The notes below the pieces were generated by a model that was not told the DNA's origin, made no database searches, and was given only the letters and a program-made list of their open reading frames with translations. A stretch of DNA of 64,000 bases from the NCBI RefSeq assembly GCF_042675665.1, contig NZ_JBHTJI010000022.1, positions 62,001-126,000 on the forward strand. The letters are read 5' to 3'. This stretch comes from Mariniflexile jejuense (GTDB lineage Bacteria; Bacteroidota; Bacteroidia; Flavobacteriales; Flavobacteriaceae). Made by a program: the position numbers and the translations under genes. Shown here in pieces: positions 1 through 8,971 of the stretch. Positions within the stretch are counted from its first letter, which is position 1; each line of letters opens with the position of its first letter.

Positions 1-710
1 GCACGAATATTTCTACCTTCTCTACCAATAATACGTCCTTTAACATCATCAGATTCTATATTGAAAACAGACACACAGTTATCAACTGCTTCTTCGGTTC
101 CAATACGTTGAATAGTGTTAATAATAATCTTTTTAGCGTCTTGTTCGGCAGTTAATTTAGCTTCTTCCATTGCACTTTGAATAAATGCCATGGCATCATT
201 TTTAGCTTCACCTTTTAAAGATTCTACTAATTGATTTTTTGCATCTTCAGCAGAAAGACTAGAAATTATTTCCAATTGTTGTACTTGACTTTTATGTAGT
301 TTATCAACTTCTTCTTGTTTCTTTTCTAAAACATCTAATCTATGAGCGTAGTCTTTCTCCTTACTTTCCAAACTTTCGTTTAGTTTTTTAGTTTTAGCTA
401 GTTCATTTGATACTTGAGATTCTTTATCACGCGTACGTTTTTCAGCTTCGTCCATTTTTTTATCGCGGGCGAAGATTACTTTTTCGTGTTCAGATTTTAA
501 TTCGATAAACTTTTCTTTCGCTTGAAGAATTTTATCTTTTTTTATTGATTCGCCTTCGCTATTGGCTTCTTTTAAAATTAAAGTAGCACTCTTTTTTGCT
601 TCCTTAACAAGTTTTGATGCATTGTTTTTCTCCAATACTTTAGCAATAATAAAGCCTAAAATTAGGCCAACTAGTATGCCTACAGCTATCAATATAATTG
701 AGTTATCCAT
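1..710 (-). CDS. rny: Ribonuclease Y, N-terminal part (cut by window edge)
   Basis: Membrane-anchored endoribonuclease that starts mRNA decay. The minus strand reads without a stop from an ATG at 710 to the window edge, giving about 236 residues. Residues about 4-23 form one hydrophobic anchor. Residues about 25-190 are a long charged coiled coil rich in K and E. The last residues, ending VKGRIIGREGRNIRA, are the start of the KH RNA-binding domain with its GREGRN loop. This order (anchor, coiled coil, KH) is diagnostic of RNase Y. The HD catalytic domain lies outside the window. Upstream on the same strand are a predicted 6S-type RNA and zapA. The call is secure from the KH motif; only the C-terminal two thirds cannot be seen. 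Confidence 0.93.
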   Translation of the reverse strand, partial: MDNSIILIAVGILVGLILGFIIAKVLEKNNASKLVKEAKKSATLILKEANSEGESIKKDKILQAKEKFIELKSEHEKVIFARDKKMDEAEKRTRDKESQVSNELAKTKKLNESLESKEKDYAHRLDVLEKKQEEVDKLHKSQVQQLEIISSLSAEDAKNQLVESLKGEAKNDAMAFIQSAMEEAKLTAEQDAKKIIINTIQRIGTEEAVDNCVSVFNIESDDVKGRIIGREGRNIR

Positions 711-735
711 TTGTGTTTAGTTAATTAGTATATAT

Positions 736-923
736 AAAAAAGCCTACACCAGTTTAAAGTTTTGTATAAACTCCTTAAAAACAAGTTTAGGGTTAACAAG
801 CTGATCAAGGATCTGCTAGGTACTGAAATAAATTCAGTAGATGCAGCATGCTTTTACAACTTAAACTCACCCTTTTTAAAGAATTAACGTTGAGTTTATC
901 AAAAAAAATATCTAATGTAGGCA
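736..923 (-). ncRNA. ssrS: Predicted 6S-type regulatory RNA (6S-Flavo-like)
   Basis: The zapA-rny gap has no reading frame but folds as one long rod on the minus strand. The terminal stem is GCCTACA (922-916) with TGTAGGC (748-742), followed directly by a U-tract (741-736), as in an intrinsic terminator. A second stem pairs ATAAACTC (899-892) with GAGTTTAT (773-766). The apex is a hairpin with arms CTGC/GCAG (846-843, 816-813) and TACTGAA/TTCAGTA (839-833, 827-821). A rod of about 185 nt with an interrupted middle is the shape of 6S RNA, which mimics an open promoter and binds RNA polymerase. In Gammaproteobacteria ssrS also lies next to zapA. The stems are seen in the sequence; the identity is inferred from fold, length and position. 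Confidence 0.68.
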
Positions 924-953
924 GTAACTTTTTTAGTTTCTTTTAAAGAACGT

Positions 954-1247
954 TTAAGAGACTAAATGAGATTGCAATAAACTGTTTAAAGCATTTAGTT
1001 TTTCTTCTACATGCTCGCTAACACTCTCTCTATCAATAGACTTCTGTTCTACTTGAGATGCAAATTGTAATGCGCACATTGCCAATACATCTTGTTTATC
1101 TCTAACAGAATAACTTTGCTCAAATTGCTTTATCATGGCATCAATGTTTTTAGCTGCTTTACGTAAACCTTCCTCTTGACTTGCATCAATGGTTAAAGGA
1201 TATACTCGATTAGCTATAGATAGCTTTATTTTAAGCTTTTCTGACAT
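954..1247 (-). CDS. zapA: Cell division protein ZapA
   Basis: Small FtsZ-ring-associated protein that bundles FtsZ filaments at the division site. It is 97 residues when started at the ATG at 1247 (MSEKLKIKLSIANRVYPL). An in-frame upstream extension of 15 residues has no family character and was rejected. The N-terminal beta-strand segment (about 1-25) and the following helix with the pattern EEGLRKAAKNIDAMI match the ZapA fold. The C-terminal half is a coiled coil that would dimerise. It lies 13 nt after a small coiled-coil gene and upstream of the predicted 6S RNA, all on the minus strand, so the three are probably co-transcribed. Confidence 0.9.
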   Translation of the reverse strand: MSEKLKIKLSIANRVYPLTIDASQEEGLRKAAKNIDAMIKQFEQSYSVRDKQDVLAMCALQFASQVEQKSIDRESVSEHVEEKLNALNSLLQSHLVS

Positions 1248-1260
1248 TGATTTTAGTTGC

Positions 1261-1551
1261 TTATTCAGATAATTGAGCAATACAATGATCAATATCTCTA
1301 ATTAATGCGTTTATTTTAAGCTTAGTTTCTCTTTTATTATCGTCACTACCAAGCATTGTATTTGCCATTTTTAGAGCTTCATATTTTTCTTCCCAATTTA
1401 CAATTTGTTTTTTTTGGCTAAGAATTTCTTGCTTTGAAATTTCTAATTCTTCATTCAATTTCAAGTTTGCAAGCTTCAAAAGTTCTAATTTATGTAATAC
1501 TTTACTAATTTTGTTTTCTAACGAATCTACAATATCTTCAATATTACTCAT
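1261..1551 (-). CDS. Small coiled-coil protein, ZapB-like, next to zapA
   Basis: 96 residues, almost entirely a heptad-patterned coiled coil (about residues 5-70) rich in L, K and E, with no membrane segment or signal peptide. It ends 13 nt before the zapA start on the same strand, so translation is probably coupled. ZapB of Gammaproteobacteria is also a short pure coiled coil that works with ZapA on the FtsZ ring. The sequence itself is too generic to prove homology. The placement ahead of zapA is the main reason to suggest a division-ring role. An ATG at 1551 starts the frame (MSNIEDIVDSLENKISK). Confidence 0.75.
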   Translation of the reverse strand: MSNIEDIVDSLENKISKVLHKLELLKLANLKLNEELEISKQEILSQKKQIVNWEEKYEALKMANTMLGSDDNKRETKLKINALIRDIDHCIAQLSE

Positions 1552-1735
1552 TTACAAATTTCAATACTTATCTCACAAAGTTAACATACCTGTTTATAAA
1601 TTACAATTGTTTTTCAATAAAATTTTAAAAATTTCGTTATTCCTCAAAATCAATACTATGGCTTGATTTTTGTTTTTTGTTTTATTCTTTTGCACATTCA
1701 CAACTTATTAATATTTTAGCACGAACTCCTTTTAT

Positions 1736-3421
1736 ATGCGATTAATCCTATATCTTTTTTTAGTTTCCTCAATAATTACGTATTCTCAAAATAATTATCC
1801 GCAATACTATTTTGGTTCGCCACTTGAAATTCCTTTAATACTTGCTGGAAACTTTGGTGAATTACGCTCCAATCATTTTCATTCGGGTTTAGATATTAAA
1901 ACGCAACAACGCGAAGGTTTAAATGTTATTGCTGCCGCCGATGGTTTTGTGAGTCGTATAAAATTGAGTCATTTTGGCTTTGGAAAAGCATTATATATTA
2001 TGCATCCTAACGGCTATACAACGGTTTATGGGCATTTACAACAATTTTCACCAGAAATTGAAGCTTATATTAAAAAGCAACAATATGAGAAAGAAACTTT
2101 TGAGATTGAATTGTTTCCAAACGCTGAAACGTTGCCTGTTACAAAAGGAAGTTTAGTTGCTTATAGCGGTAATACTGGTGGTTCTGGCGGACCGCATTTG
2201 CATTACGAAATTCGTGATAAAGATGAACGACCCATGAATCCTATGCTGTTTGGATTGGATATTAAAGATTCTTCAAAACCTATTGTTAGTACCATTTATG
2301 CATTTCCTTTAGATGAAAATGCTTCAGTAAACAAATTAAATTCTAAACAAAAATTAAGACTAATTCCGCTAAAAAGTGGCGATTATACCACCGAAAGCAT
2401 TGAAGCTTTTGGCAATATTGGTTTTGGTATTGAAACAACTGATAGACAAGATTTAGCTGCAAACTCAAATGGTGTGTTTAATATTCAAACATACCTTAAC
2501 GGAAATCAAAATTTTGAAGTTGATTTTAGTGTGTTTTCATTTGATGAATCTGGTTGCATTAATCAATATATCGATTATGAACATTATACAACTAAAAGAG
2601 AACGCATTCAAAAATTGTTCAAAAAAAATAATCCTCTAAGTATTTTAAAACCAACTTTAAATGATGGTATTATATCCATTAATGACAGTGTTTCCTCAAT
2701 TTACAAAATACGTGTGTCCGATTTTAAAAACAATGAATCATTTGTTTACATAAATATAAAAGGCAAAAAAACTTTGGTTACAAACCCTGTAAAACCTAAA
2801 ATTACTCCTTATTATATAACAGCTAGCCAAAGTACCAATTTGAAATCTGGAAATGTATCGGTTGATTTTTATCCTGATACCTTTTATGAGAATTTTTATA
2901 TTGATTTTGATGTAAAAAATGACACTTTAACTTTACATGAAGATATTGTACCTACTCGAAAAAATTTCACTATAAACTACGATATTAGCAGTTATAGAGA
3001 TGTTGATAAAAACAAACTATACATTGCGCGTTTGGTTGGCTATAAAAAATACCCTTTGTATTCTTCTACCAAACGAAATGGCAACATACTATCTACCAGT
3101 ACAAAAACACTTGGTACTTATGCCCTAGCTACCGATACTGTAAGCCCAACTATTACCGCAATTAACTTTAAAGACGGACAATGGTTAAGCAATTACAGGT
3201 TTTTAAAAATTAAAATAGACGATGCACTTTCTGGAATTTCTAACTACCGTGCTACTGTAAATGGTAAATGGATATTAATGGAATACGATTATAAAACCGA
3301 CACACTTACACACGATTTTAATGATAATGCTATTAGCGAAGGTAAGAATAATTTAAAAGTAATTGTAACCGATAATGTTGGAAATAGTGCTACTTTTGAA
3401 GCAGTTTTTTACAGAAAATAA
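1736..3421 (+). CDS. Secreted M23 family metallopeptidase (LytM-like)
   Basis: 561-residue exported protein likely to cut or bind peptidoglycan cross-links in the periplasm. Residues 1-17 are a signal peptide ending near ITYSQ. The M23 domain follows at about 40-165: HxxxD is seen as H49SGLD53, and the second zinc motif HLH is at 154-156 in GGPHLHYEIR. Both zinc motifs are intact, so an active enzyme is expected. The long C-terminal part (about 170-561) is beta-rich with Ig-like character and ends in DNVGNSATF. It overlaps no neighbour; a TonB-dependent receptor begins 13 nt after its stop, which suggests an operon. Confidence 0.9.
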   Translation: MRLILYLFLVSSIITYSQNNYPQYYFGSPLEIPLILAGNFGELRSNHFHSGLDIKTQQREGLNVIAAADGFVSRIKLSHFGFGKALYIMHPNGYTTVYGHLQQFSPEIEAYIKKQQYEKETFEIELFPNAETLPVTKGSLVAYSGNTGGSGGPHLHYEIRDKDERPMNPMLFGLDIKDSSKPIVSTIYAFPLDENASVNKLNSKQKLRLIPLKSGDYTTESIEAFGNIGFGIETTDRQDLAANSNGVFNIQTYLNGNQNFEVDFSVFSFDESGCINQYIDYEHYTTKRERIQKLFKKNNPLSILKPTLNDGIISINDSVSSIYKIRVSDFKNNESFVYINIKGKKTLVTNPVKPKITPYYITASQSTNLKSGNVSVDFYPDTFYENFYIDFDVKNDTLTLHEDIVPTRKNFTINYDISSYRDVDKNKLYIARLVGYKKYPLYSSTKRNGNILSTSTKTLGTYALATDTVSPTITAINFKDGQWLSNYRFLKIKIDDALSGISNYRATVNGKWILMEYDYKTDTLTHDFNDNAISEGKNNLKVIVTDNVGNSATFEAVFYRK

Positions 3422-3434
3422 ATTACAACAAAAT

Positions 3435-5897
3435 TTGAAAACAAAATTTCTAGTTTTTACCTTATTCTTTTTCTCAGTCATTGGGTTAAGTAATTCGCAA
3501 ACCGCAACTATAAAAGGTGTTATTTTAGATGAATTTAACGTTCCAATAGCCAACGTAAACATTAAAACAACAACCAAAGGCACAACTACAAACGCTAATG
3601 GTTTTTATATTTTAGAAATACCTGCAAACCAAGATGTTTTGGTTGAATTTACACATATTTCACACAAAAAAGTAATCAGCACTTTTAATTTAAAAAATGG
3701 TGAAGATTATGAATTTAACCCAGTTATGAGCACATCAATTGAACAAATTGCTGCCGTAGTAGTAACCAATAAACGCCAACGCGATGTGGAAGGCATCATA
3801 ACTTTAAAACCTGAAACAATACGTAAAATACCAAGCGCCAATGCTGGTGTTGAAAATCTATTATTATCGCTTCCTGGTGTTAGTAACAATAACGAATTAA
3901 GTACACAATACGCTGTACGCGGTGGTAATTACGACGAAAATTTGGTGTATGTAAATGATATTGAAGTATATCGTCCGTTTTTAGTACGCTCTGGACAGCA
4001 AGAAGGTTTAAGTTTTGTAAATACAGATATGGTGCAAAACGTCGATTTTTCGGCAGGTGGTTTTCAAGCAAAATATGGCGATAAATTATCATCTGTTTTA
4101 GATATTACCTATAAAAACCCGTATCAATTTGAAGTTAATGCCGATTTTAGTTTACTTGGTGGAAGCCTTTCTATTGAAAACATTAGTAAAGATTCAAAAT
4201 TTTCGGGCATTGTTGGTTTACGTTACCGCGATAACAGTTTATTTGTAAATGCTAAAGAAACTGAAACCAATTTTAAACCATCGTTTGCAGATGCTCAAGC
4301 ATATTTCACTTATAAATTCTCTAGTAAATTTCATTTGAATTTTTTAGGAAATGCCTCTATAAACAAATACAATTACCAACCACAAACACGTCAAACCAAT
4401 TTTGGAACATTAACCGATCCTATTGCGCTTTTAGTATACTATGAAGGTCAAGAAAAAGACCGTTACCAAACTTATTTTGGTGCTTTTAAAGGAACTTATT
4501 TTGCAAATAACGATTTAACTTTAAAACTAATAGCATCTAGATACCACACCACAGAAGAGGAATATTTTGATATTTTAGCACAATACAGACTTGGAGAAGT
4601 TAACACAAATATAGGTGAAGAAGGTTTAGGAGAGGTTGAGTTTAGCCGAGGTGTTGGCAGTCAACTTAACCACGGGCGAAACGATTTAGATGCTTTAATA
4701 ACCAATATAGAACATAAAGGCGATTTTAATATTAATGATAACCGCATTGAATGGTCATTAAAATATACCAATGAAGATATTCGTGATAGACTTATAGAAT
4801 GGGAAGTTATCGATTCAGCTGGGTTTTCTATCAGACCACCAAAAACACTACCTACAAACGAGCAACCTTACACACCTTATAGTGGACCATTAGAAGCTTT
4901 TCAAAATGTAAGAGCTACCAATTACACACAAATAAATAGAATTCAAGCCTATGCACAATGGAGTAAACGTGCTACTTTAGGCACAAGCGATGTTTGGTAC
5001 AATGCTGGTGTGCGTGTACATAATTGGTCGGTTAACGATGATAATTCGGCTTCATCAAACCAAACTGTATTTAGCCCTAGAGTACAATTTGCTATAAAAC
5101 CGTATTGGGAAAAAGACATGCTTTTTAGAATTGCTGCTGGTTTATACTACCAACCACCATTTTACCGAGAACTGCGTGATGCAAACGGTGTTGTTCAACC
5201 TAATGTAAAAGCGCAACAATCGTTTCATTTAGTATTAGGAAACGATTACAGCTTCAAAATGTGGGATAGACCATTTAAATTAACTTCTGAAGCGTATTAT
5301 AAAAAACTAACGGATGTAAATCCGTATACCCTAGAAAATGTTCGTATTCGTTATTCAGCAAATAACAATGCTGAAGCGTATGCCTATGGTTTAGACATGC
5401 GATTAAATGGTGAATTTGTTCCAGGAACCGAGTCGTGGTTTAGTTTTGGGTATTTAAAAACTGAAGAAAACATAAATAACCAAGGTTATATAGCACGACC
5501 AACAGACCAACGTTTAAAGTTTGCAGCCCTTTTTCAAGATTATGTGCCAAATGTACCTAATATGAAAATGTATTTAAACTTAGTTTACAATACAGGATTA
5601 CCAGGAGGTTCACCAAGTTATGCTAATCCATACGATTACCAAAACCGTTTACCCGATTATAAACGTGCCGATTTAGGCTTACAATTTGTTTTGGTTGATG
5701 ATAAAAAACAATTTGATAGCGGTTGGAAAAAACCATTTAAAGAATTATCGTTTGGATTTGAAATTTACAACATGTTTGATGTTCAAAACTCTATAACAAA
5801 CACTTGGGTTCGCGATGTTTATACAAAACGTCAATATGCTATTCCTAATTATTTAACACCGCGCGTTTTTAATATTAGAACAACTATGAAGTTTTAG
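3435..5897 (+). CDS. TonB-dependent receptor with carboxypeptidase-like N-domain
   Basis: Outer-membrane barrel for energised uptake. The best start is TTG at 3435, 13 nt after the peptidase stop. It gives 820 residues and puts a normal signal peptide (KTKFLVFTLFFFSVIGLSNSQ region) at the very N-terminus. An ATG at 3375 lies inside the upstream gene and would bury the signal. Residues about 23-100 are a CarboxypepD_reg-like beta sandwich. The plug follows at about 125-225 (LLLSLPGV, AVRGGNYDENLVYVNDIEV), then a barrel ending in a C-terminal F (TTMKF). There is no SusD partner, so the substrate is unknown. Its stop codon abuts the convergent cysteine desulfurase. Confidence 0.88.
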   Translation: MKTKFLVFTLFFFSVIGLSNSQTATIKGVILDEFNVPIANVNIKTTTKGTTTNANGFYILEIPANQDVLVEFTHISHKKVISTFNLKNGEDYEFNPVMSTSIEQIAAVVVTNKRQRDVEGIITLKPETIRKIPSANAGVENLLLSLPGVSNNNELSTQYAVRGGNYDENLVYVNDIEVYRPFLVRSGQQEGLSFVNTDMVQNVDFSAGGFQAKYGDKLSSVLDITYKNPYQFEVNADFSLLGGSLSIENISKDSKFSGIVGLRYRDNSLFVNAKETETNFKPSFADAQAYFTYKFSSKFHLNFLGNASINKYNYQPQTRQTNFGTLTDPIALLVYYEGQEKDRYQTYFGAFKGTYFANNDLTLKLIASRYHTTEEEYFDILAQYRLGEVNTNIGEEGLGEVEFSRGVGSQLNHGRNDLDALITNIEHKGDFNINDNRIEWSLKYTNEDIRDRLIEWEVIDSAGFSIRPPKTLPTNEQPYTPYSGPLEAFQNVRATNYTQINRIQAYAQWSKRATLGTSDVWYNAGVRVHNWSVNDDNSASSNQTVFSPRVQFAIKPYWEKDMLFRIAAGLYYQPPFYRELRDANGVVQPNVKAQQSFHLVLGNDYSFKMWDRPFKLTSEAYYKKLTDVNPYTLENVRIRYSANNNAEAYAYGLDMRLNGEFVPGTESWFSFGYLKTEENINNQGYIARPTDQRLKFAALFQDYVPNVPNMKMYLNLVYNTGLPGGSPSYANPYDYQNRLPDYKRADLGLQFVLVDDKKQFDSGWKKPFKELSFGFEIYNMFDVQNSITNTWVRDVYTKRQYAIPNYLTPRVFNIRTTMKF

Positions 5898-7040
5898 TTA
5901 TTCAACAAACGCTTTTAAAACACCAACCACATAATCTATCTCTTCTTTGGTATTGTAAATACTAAATGAGAAACGAATAGATGGCTTTTGCAAATCATTT
6001 TCACTTAAAATTTCAGTTAACACATGCGAGTTTTGATTGCTTCCACTTTGGCAAGCACTACCTTTAGAACATGCAATGCCTTTTAAATCTAACTGAAAAA
6101 GTAACATTGCAGCTTTTTTAGGTGGTATTGGTAAACACACATTTACTAGCGTGTATGTGCTTTTTTCTAAGTTACCAGACTTTCCGTTGAAGGTAGCATT
6201 GGGAATATTTTTCTCAATTGATGAAATAAAGTATTGCTTTAAGTTTTTTATATATTCCGTTTCTTTTTCTAGGTTTTGATAAGCACATTTTAAAGCCATT
6301 TCCATACCAACAATGTTATGCACACTTTCGGTGCCTGCTCTAAGTCCACGCTCTTGTTCTCCACCTAAAATAGATGGTTTTAAAGCAGAATTTCTTCTAA
6401 TAAACGCAAAACCAACACCTTTTGGGCCATGAAACTTATGCGCTGCAGCAGCTAAAAAATCTACTTTAACATCTTGTAAATCTAAATTATAATGCCCAAC
6501 CGACTGTACTGCATCTGTATGAAATAAAGCATCATTCGCTTTGCATAAATCGGCTACTTTTTTAATATTTAGTATGTTACCAATTTCATTATTAATATGC
6601 ATCAAACTCACTAAGGTTTTCGCTTCACGTTTCAATAAAGTTTCTAAATGCAAATAATCAATTTTTCCATTTGGTTTCAAATCTACATAACTCACAACTA
6701 GTTTATAGTCTTTTACTAGTTGTTCTATGGTATGCAAAACTGCATGGTGTTCAATTTTTGATGTTATAATGTGTGTAACTTTCAAATCGCGAACAGCACT
6801 TTGTAATATTAAATTATCAGCTTCTGTACCACCAGACGTGAAAATTATTTCACCTGCCGATACGTTTAAATAACTTGCAACAGCTTTTCTTGTTTTTTCG
6901 ATTAATGACTTAGACGATCTACCAAAACTGTGTGAAGATGAAGCATTACCATAGTTATTATTCATAACTTCAACCATAGCTGTTATCACTTCACTACGTA
7001 GTTGCGTAGTTGCTGCATTGTCAAAATAAACCTGTTGCAT
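5898..7040 (-). CDS. Cysteine desulfurase (NifS/IscS type)
   Basis: 380-residue PLP enzyme that moves sulfur from cysteine to an active-site persulfide for Fe-S clusters or thiolated tRNA. YFDNAATTQ at 5-13 is the family N-terminus. The PLP lysine is K202 in AAHKFHGPKG. The catalytic cysteine is C330 in SKGSACQSGS, in the longer class I (NifS/IscS-like) loop rather than the SufS type. No iscU or iscR lies beside it. One candidate user of its sulfur is the tRNA thiolase MnmA, encoded elsewhere in the window. It is a stand-alone gene that ends directly against the receptor stop. Confidence 0.92.
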   Translation of the reverse strand: MQQVYFDNAATTQLRSEVITAMVEVMNNNYGNASSSHSFGRSSKSLIEKTRKAVASYLNVSAGEIIFTSGGTEADNLILQSAVRDLKVTHIITSKIEHHAVLHTIEQLVKDYKLVVSYVDLKPNGKIDYLHLETLLKREAKTLVSLMHINNEIGNILNIKKVADLCKANDALFHTDAVQSVGHYNLDLQDVKVDFLAAAAHKFHGPKGVGFAFIRRNSALKPSILGGEQERGLRAGTESVHNIVGMEMALKCAYQNLEKETEYIKNLKQYFISSIEKNIPNATFNGKSGNLEKSTYTLVNVCLPIPPKKAAMLLFQLDLKGIACSKGSACQSGSNQNSHVLTEILSENDLQKPSIRFSFSIYNTKEEIDYVVGVLKAFVE

Positions 7041-7115
7041 ATTACTTTTTTAGACCCCAAAAATACTTAGAATAAAATTATTATTAATAAGCTACGTTAT
7101 AATTAACAATTCGTT

Positions 7116-7123
7116 TATTTTTG
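7116..7123 (+). promoter_or_regulatory. Bacteroidota -7 box ahead of the TSP3 lipoprotein
   Basis: TATTTTTG matches the TAnnTTTG -7 consensus of Bacteroidota, 20 nt before the start codon at 7143. No clear -33 TTG is visible at the usual distance. Confidence 0.4.
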
Positions 7124-7142
7124 TGAAGAAAACCCAAACCTG

Positions 7143-8054
7143 ATGCGTAAGTTATTTTTTGTTATTCTATCCATTACCGTTTTAAGCTTTTATACTTGTA
7201 GTGATGGCGATATTATTAATGTTGAATTTGATTTTGATAACACCTTTCAAGCTTGCGGAACCGATGGTTTAGTGTTTTATAAAACAAGAAACGATCCTTC
7301 AGAATCTTTATCAATAAAAATTTCTGGGTTAACAATTGAAGATATTTTAGAAGTTGAAGATGATAATATTTATGAAGCCGATTTTCAATTAAGTGCCACA
7401 AATGTTTTTAATTACAGAACATATAGCAATACAACCTTGCCAAATAATTTGTTTTGTAATGACATACCACTTTCTGAAATAAAAATTAAAAAAGATTTGG
7501 TTAGTACTAGCGGAAAAGTACATATAAAAACTGTTTTGACAGAGGATGATAATGATGGCATTCCTGCCGCTTTAGAAGATATTAATGGAAACGGTAATTT
7601 AGAAGATGATGATACTGATAAAGACGGCATTCCTAACTATTTAGATGTAGATGATGATGGCGATAACGTGCTTACAAAAGATGAAAAACCAAACCCAAAT
7701 GGCGATAACGATTTAAGTGATGCTCAAGATACCGATAAAGATGGCATTCCTGATTATTTAGATACTGATGATGATGGCGATGGTGTTTTAACACGTGATG
7801 AAGAAAACCAGTCACAAGACCAAAATCCTGCAAACGACATTAGCATACTGCTACCCGACTATTTAAACCCAGCCGTTGCAACAAGAGTACCAGCAACTGC
7901 TTTTAGAGTACACACAATTTATGAAACGTATGTTGTAACACTAACGGTTTCAAACTTTAATTTAGAAATAATTTCGTTGGATGTGTTTGATTTTGGTGTT
8001 TTAGAAAACGGAAAATTATCTAGCTCTAGAACAAAAGTAGCAACGTTTAATTAG
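7143..8054 (+). CDS. Lipoprotein-like protein with thrombospondin type 3 calcium repeats
   Basis: 303 residues. The N-terminus is a lipoprotein-like signal with a candidate lipidated cysteine C19 (SFYTCSDG); the lipobox is loose. Residues about 135-225 carry several Asp-rich units of the DTDKDGIPNYLDVDDDGD type. These are thrombospondin type 3 calcium-binding repeats, common in cell-surface proteins of this phylum. The regions on either side are beta-rich and not recognised. A structural or adhesive surface role is likely but is an inference. Its last 4 nt overlap the end of the convergent Smr gene. Confidence 0.8.
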   Translation: MRKLFFVILSITVLSFYTCSDGDIINVEFDFDNTFQACGTDGLVFYKTRNDPSESLSIKISGLTIEDILEVEDDNIYEADFQLSATNVFNYRTYSNTTLPNNLFCNDIPLSEIKIKKDLVSTSGKVHIKTVLTEDDNDGIPAALEDINGNGNLEDDDTDKDGIPNYLDVDDDGDNVLTKDEKPNPNGDNDLSDAQDTDKDGIPDYLDTDDDGDGVLTRDEENQSQDQNPANDISILLPDYLNPAVATRVPATAFRVHTIYETYVVTLTVSNFNLEIISLDVFDFGVLENGKLSSSRTKVATFN

Positions 8055-8614
8055 TCGTTAACCGTATTCTGGTAAATATAAACTTCAGTAGCGCCAACAC
8101 CATATTTTTGGTAATTGGCATCGTAAAATTTGATATTACTATATCTGCCAAACAAATATTCTAATTCAACTTTAAGCACGCCTTCACCAACACCATGAAT
8201 AAAAACCATTTTTTGAATGCGTTTTGATATGGCATAATCTAATTGGCGTTTTGCTGTATCTAGCTGAAGTGTTAGCATATCGTGATTAGTCATTCCTATT
8301 GATGATTTAACCAATTGATGAATATGTAAATCCACTTCCATTGTAGGTACAAAACGCTCTTTTGGCTTGGTTTTAACTTGCTTTCTTTTTACTGATAATT
8401 CCTTTTCCTTTATAGCTGTATTAGGATTTGCATGCGAAAAAACGTTTTTCTTTAAACTAACTTCTGGGGTTCTTTTAACTAGCTCGTTACTTTCAAAATC
8501 AAGCAAAAACCCATCGTTTGTTTCAATTGAAATAGTATTTCCAACTATTTTTTTAATAATACCCGTCATAGCTTCATCTAAAACTAAAACGCTATCACCT
8601 ACTTTAAAAATCAT
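8051..8614 (-). CDS. Smr-domain protein with N-terminal KOW/SH3-like domain (DUF2027 type)
   Basis: 187 residues. Residues 1-55 look like a small beta barrel (KVGDSVLVLDEAMTGIIKKI). A basic linker follows. Residues about 100-185 are an Smr domain with EVDLHIHQL and the glycine signature IHGVGEGVLK. Smr domains bind or cleave nucleic acid; in Bacteroidota this architecture is usually annotated as a DUF2027 protein of unknown role. The start is the ATG at 8614. It is followed at 4 nt overlap by the convergent lipoprotein gene, and is preceded 5 nt upstream by a small membrane protein on the same strand. Confidence 0.87.
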   Translation of the reverse strand: MIFKVGDSVLVLDEAMTGIIKKIVGNTISIETNDGFLLDFESNELVKRTPEVSLKKNVFSHANPNTAIKEKELSVKRKQVKTKPKERFVPTMEVDLHIHQLVKSSIGMTNHDMLTLQLDTAKRQLDYAISKRIQKMVFIHGVGEGVLKVELEYLFGRYSNIKFYDANYQKYGVGATEVYIYQNTVND

Positions 8615-8619
8615 AATTT

Positions 8620-8811
8620 TTAGTTTTCGTTTTCGTCTAAATTAGCATCTTCATCTTGCCTACTTGGTATTGTTTTCGAAATTCTGTAAACGCCTATCAT
8701 AAGCAACATAATACCACCTATTAAAATATACTGGTTTTGCTCTGTGCCCGTTTTAGCATAAATAGCTACAATAGCACCGAGAATTATAATTATATAATTT
8801 AAATATTTCAT
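8620..8811 (-). CDS. Small two-helix membrane protein
   Basis: 63 residues with two hydrophobic segments at about 5-20 and 28-43, then a hydrophilic, acidic tail ending in NLDENEN. No family is recognised by eye. It sits 5 nt before the Smr gene on the same strand, so it is probably co-transcribed with it. The reading frame is short, but its membrane pattern and the tight spacing make it credible. Confidence 0.68.
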   Translation of the reverse strand: MKYLNYIIIILGAIVAIYAKTGTEQNQYILIGGIMLLMIGVYRISKTIPSRQDEDANLDENEN

Positions 8812-8971
8812 TGTTAAAATTTCGATTAATTAGGTATAAAAATACATTAAAATTAGAGTTAAGTCTCTTTGAAAATGATAATATTTCTAAATATTTACAA
8901 TTCAAAATTAATAAAACAATTATGCATGGTATGTAGTATTTTTTTAAATTTGAAAAATTCAAAATTATAAA

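Noticed and set aside
8753..8962. Minus-strand open frame of 69 residues ahead of the DUF2752 gene
   Set aside because: It overlaps the start of the better-supported 63-residue membrane protein in another frame and has a low-complexity N/F/Y composition with no family pattern; it is AT-rich intergenic sequence.
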